A DNA stretch of 64,000 nucleotides from Trichopria drosophilae (lineage: Eukaryota > Arthropoda > Insecta > Hymenoptera > Diapriidae). Shown here piece by piece: positions 61,864 through 64,000 of the stretch (positions are counted from its first letter, which is position 1; each line of letters opens with the position of its first letter). The notes beneath the pieces were generated by a model. That model was not told the origin of the DNA and did not search any database. It saw nothing but the letters and a program-made list of their open reading frames with translations. The translations under genes and the position numbers were made by a program. Where the stretch lies: the NCBI GenBank assembly GCA_030407085.1, contig CM059587.1, forward strand, positions 100,187,001-100,251,000. The letters are read 5' to 3'.

Positions 61864-62725
61864 GGTAAACCTTCGGAAGAGCTACGACATCGAGAAAAAA
61901 AATTTCATCACACTAGTTTTGTATATTTTTGCCCCTGATTACGAATATGACAAAAAAAAATCGACGCTCTGCTATACAGAAGCCGCTATCTTGAAAAAAC
62001 ACCTAAAAATTGTGTTTTTTTTTAGTTTTTTCCGTTTATCTTAAAAAATATAAATCGGATGAAAAAATATTTCAAATAAAAAATGTAGAGCACAAAATTC
62101 TTAACAAAAAAGGTTGGATACATAATTTTAGTAATCTTAACAGAAAGCTCGCAAATGAGCGATGAAAGTGACCGTAATGGATTTCAGCGAGGTAAAGTCT
62201 CCGCAAATAACTAAATAACTTGTAACGGTTTGTTGTATAGACCCACATTTGCATGGTTGGAGGTTAGGTTAGTATAAAAGGGGGGTCTGGGGGCGGAGCC
62301 CCCCAGCACGCAGGCATCCTCGTGTTTCACGCATTTCCTTTCGAATTGTAGGAGAAAGCCAATTGTACATTCTGAACATAATTCTCGAAACTCGGGACTC
62401 CTGGCAGAAATCTATTACGGTCACTTTCATCGCTCATTTGCGAGCTTTCTGTTGAGATTACGAAAATTATGTACTAAACCTTTTTTGCAGAGAATTTTGT
62501 GCTCTACAATTTTTATTTGAAACATTTTTTCATCCGATTTGTATTTTTCATGATAAATGAAAAAAACTTAAAAAAAACACAATTTTTAGCTGTTTCAAGA
62601 TAGCGGCTTCAGCGTAGCAGAGCGCCGATTTTTTTTATCATATTCGTAATCAGGAGGCAAAAATACACAAAACTAGTATGGCACAATTTTTTTTTGCGAT
62701 GTCGTAGCTTTTCCGAAGGTTTACC
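61864..62725. mobile_element. Foldback element, GGTAAACCTTCGGAA family, copy 2
   Basis: Arms 61864-62186 and 62406-62725 share GGTAAACCTTCGGAA at the tips, CTGATTACGAATATGA, AGCCGCTATCTTGAAA, CGGATGAAAAAAT, TGTAGAGCACAAAATTCT, AGCTCGCAAATGAGCGATGA and GTGACCGTAAT. The layout (A-rich tract plus GTTTTTTCCRTTTATCTT) matches copy 1 at 53391. The spacer holds GGTTAGTATAAAAGGGGGGT and a GC hairpin (CTGGGGGCGGAGCCCCCCAG). Confidence 0.85.
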
Positions 62726-62819
62726 GGATAGCTGAATGATTTTGTCGTCGGTTCAAAACTAGCGAAAAGATTATTCATACAACATTGTAACGCGTTACAT
62801 AGTTGCGCCTATACATCTG

Positions 62820-63258
62820 GGGGATTTAATAAGGGAACGTACTCATGAACTAGTGAAAATGATGCGTTCACATGAGAGGCGAGTGCTTAAGCTAGGGGAA
62901 TGCAAGGAAGTGGGGGTCCGCGTGTGGCGACGTCAGGCGGCGACGAAACGCACTCCCGTGTTCCCCCACGAAAATCGGTCTTCTTCTCCGTTTCGCCATC
63001 GAGATATCCGGACGTGCGTTGAGGTCGGCTCCATTCTGTGGGCATTTTGCAAGTTTCCTGAGAACTCGACGTGAAAAGTGTTGGCCACGAGATTGCTTGG
63101 ATCCTCAAATTATCACGGCGGTCGTCTGGGAAGGTTGATTCCATCGCCGCAGGCAGAAAACGGAAAGTTGGTGCCGTTCCGATGATGCCCGGTCCACTGG
63201 CTGAGCTGGACGCTGCGTTATTTCTAAGATTACTTCGACATTGATGTCGAAGTACGAG
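62820..63258 (+). promoter_or_regulatory. GC/CpG-rich block ending in a splice donor, candidate first exon
   Basis: Base composition changes abruptly here to about half GC with many CpGs, in contrast to the AT-rich surroundings. The block ends at TACGAG before GTGAGCG (donor at 63259), a strong plus-strand donor. Open frames inside are short (ATGATGCCCGG at 63182 stops within 21 codons), so it would be a non-coding first exon and promoter of a gene lying to the right. No TSS motif is certain. Confidence 0.4.
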
Positions 63259-63603
63259 GTGAGCGTGTCAAAACAACTCGTTCTTTTTTTTTTATGGAAA
63301 ACCTGTGGAGAAGTTTTCTGGCGGTTTGTGTTTGTGTCTTAGCCAGGATTTCATGACGCCAGTTTCGACACCGAAACAGTCTCCAAATCACATGGTGCCT
63401 TCGAGGTTAGGTTTGCAAACCACATGGTATTTTCAACCATAAATCTTGGATTCATGTCTATCGCGCTTTACGGAGAAGACCAGTCAACATTGCTGCAGAT
63501 CCAAATAATATTTTGGAAATTTCAATGGATTTTGGATTGAATTGGATTTTCGACAACGTATCCAAAGTGGACGACACCACATATTTCATTTTCGACTTAG
63601 TGT

Positions 63604-63751
63604 GAGTAATGAGTAATGAAGATTCAGTGCGCTATCGCGTTTGTGACGACAATTAGAGTATTTATTTGTGCTAATATGAGTAATGAGTAATGAAGATTTA
63701 GTGCGCTATCGCGTTTGTGACGACAATTAGAGTATTTATTTGTGCTAATAT
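63604..63751 (+). repeat. 74-bp tandem duplication, two units
   Basis: GAGTAATGAGTAATGAAGAT starts at 63604 and again at 63678. The units, ending TTTATTTGTGCTAATAT, differ by one C/T change in the body (GATTCAGTG versus GATTTAGTG). Each unit begins with the sub-repeat GAGTAAT twice and contains GCGCTATCGCGTTTGTGACG. Confidence 0.9.
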
Positions 63752-64000
63752 AGAACAAAAAATAGAGATAATGCGACAAAATTATCCCCAAGATCGGTAT
63801 GCGTTAATCCTTATGTTAAATATGTTAGTTACCTCTGGATCAGATTCGATAAATGAACGATAAAATGATAGGCTTAAATAAGAATTCGTTAATATTTATT
63901 GTGTATTAATTAAATTGGAGAAGACATATACATATATATGAATCAAAATGCATCATGTCACTTTCGATAACCTTCCAGCATTAAATTTCCGCATTTGCTA
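63752..64000. other. AT-rich right edge
   Basis: The final 250 bases are AT-rich with no ORF or repeat that I can identify. They may lie in the first intron of the candidate gene starting near 62820. Confidence 0.4.

Larger units (their letters stand above)
42078..62819. other. 20.7-kb stretch without a supportable gene
   Basis: 42078-42700 is probably the neverland promoter region, slightly less AT-rich, but I cannot name a site. Beyond it lie foldbacks, MITEs and module repeats listed separately. Long intervals (43470-46130, 50000-51800, 55520-58250) are AT-rich with only chance ORFs of 60-95 codons that show no domain, splice context or homology I recognise. Confidence 0.6.

Noticed and set aside
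63182..63244. ORF starting MMPGPLAELDAALF in the GC-rich block
   Set aside because: It stops after about 20 codons, before the donor at 63259; at most it is an upstream ORF.

Overview
This is an arthropod nuclear DNA window, almost certainly from an insect. It is very AT-rich, its genes are split by GT-AG introns, and it carries a neverland orthologue (the ecdysteroid-pathway Rieske oxygenase) plus a dense load of TA-flanked DNA transposon remnants. I cannot fix the order or species from sequence alone. Four conserved protein-coding genes are recognisable, and all were rebuilt exon by exon with phases that fit.

Layout. (1) 479-12378, plus strand: the 3' part of an LRRC71-like leucine-rich-repeat gene, whose 5' exons lie left of the window. 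Its introns hold a 2.7-kb foldback element and a nested, palindromic transposon complex ending in a 312-bp tandem array that almost touches a splice acceptor. (2) 12796-15144, minus strand: eIF2B delta (EIF2B4), convergent with LRRC71 and 417 bp away. It has an unusual N-terminal extension built from repeated 57-58-residue units; its first coding exon is not certain. (3) 15145-22833: no conserved gene, but a 0.78-kb foldback, a 1.28-kb element with clustered CATTCG-type repeats and a 62-codon ORF, and a long inverted repeat made of two pogo-like elements. (4) 22834-24451, minus strand: complete eight-exon NME7 with an RFX/X-box-like site upstream. (5) 24452-29559: a dump of pogo/Tigger-like MITEs, including a three-level nested insertion. 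(6) 29560-42077, minus strand: complete five-exon neverland spread over 12.5 kb, with introns hosting MITEs and a tight 200-bp-arm hairpin. (7) 42078-62800: about 20 kb with no gene I can support, only foldback and MITE-type repeats in AT-rich sequence. (8) 62820-63300: a sharply GC/CpG-richer block ending in a good splice donor, possibly the promoter and non-coding first exon of a gene to the right, followed by a fresh 74-bp tandem duplication.

The genes do not form one pathway. LRRC71 and NME7 are both axoneme/cilium-associated genes (in insects, relevant to sperm flagella and chordotonal cilia), eIF2B delta is a housekeeping translation factor, and neverland converts cholesterol to 7-dehydrocholesterol in steroidogenic tissue.

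The most unusual content is the repeat fraction. At least nine distinct TA-flanked families whose ends begin CAGT or similar carry 2-4 internal copies of a family-specific 13-17-bp word in each terminal repeat. A separate TTAA-flanked family shares a recurring module with unrelated foldbacks. No transposase ORF is visible anywhere, so every element here is non-autonomous or dead.
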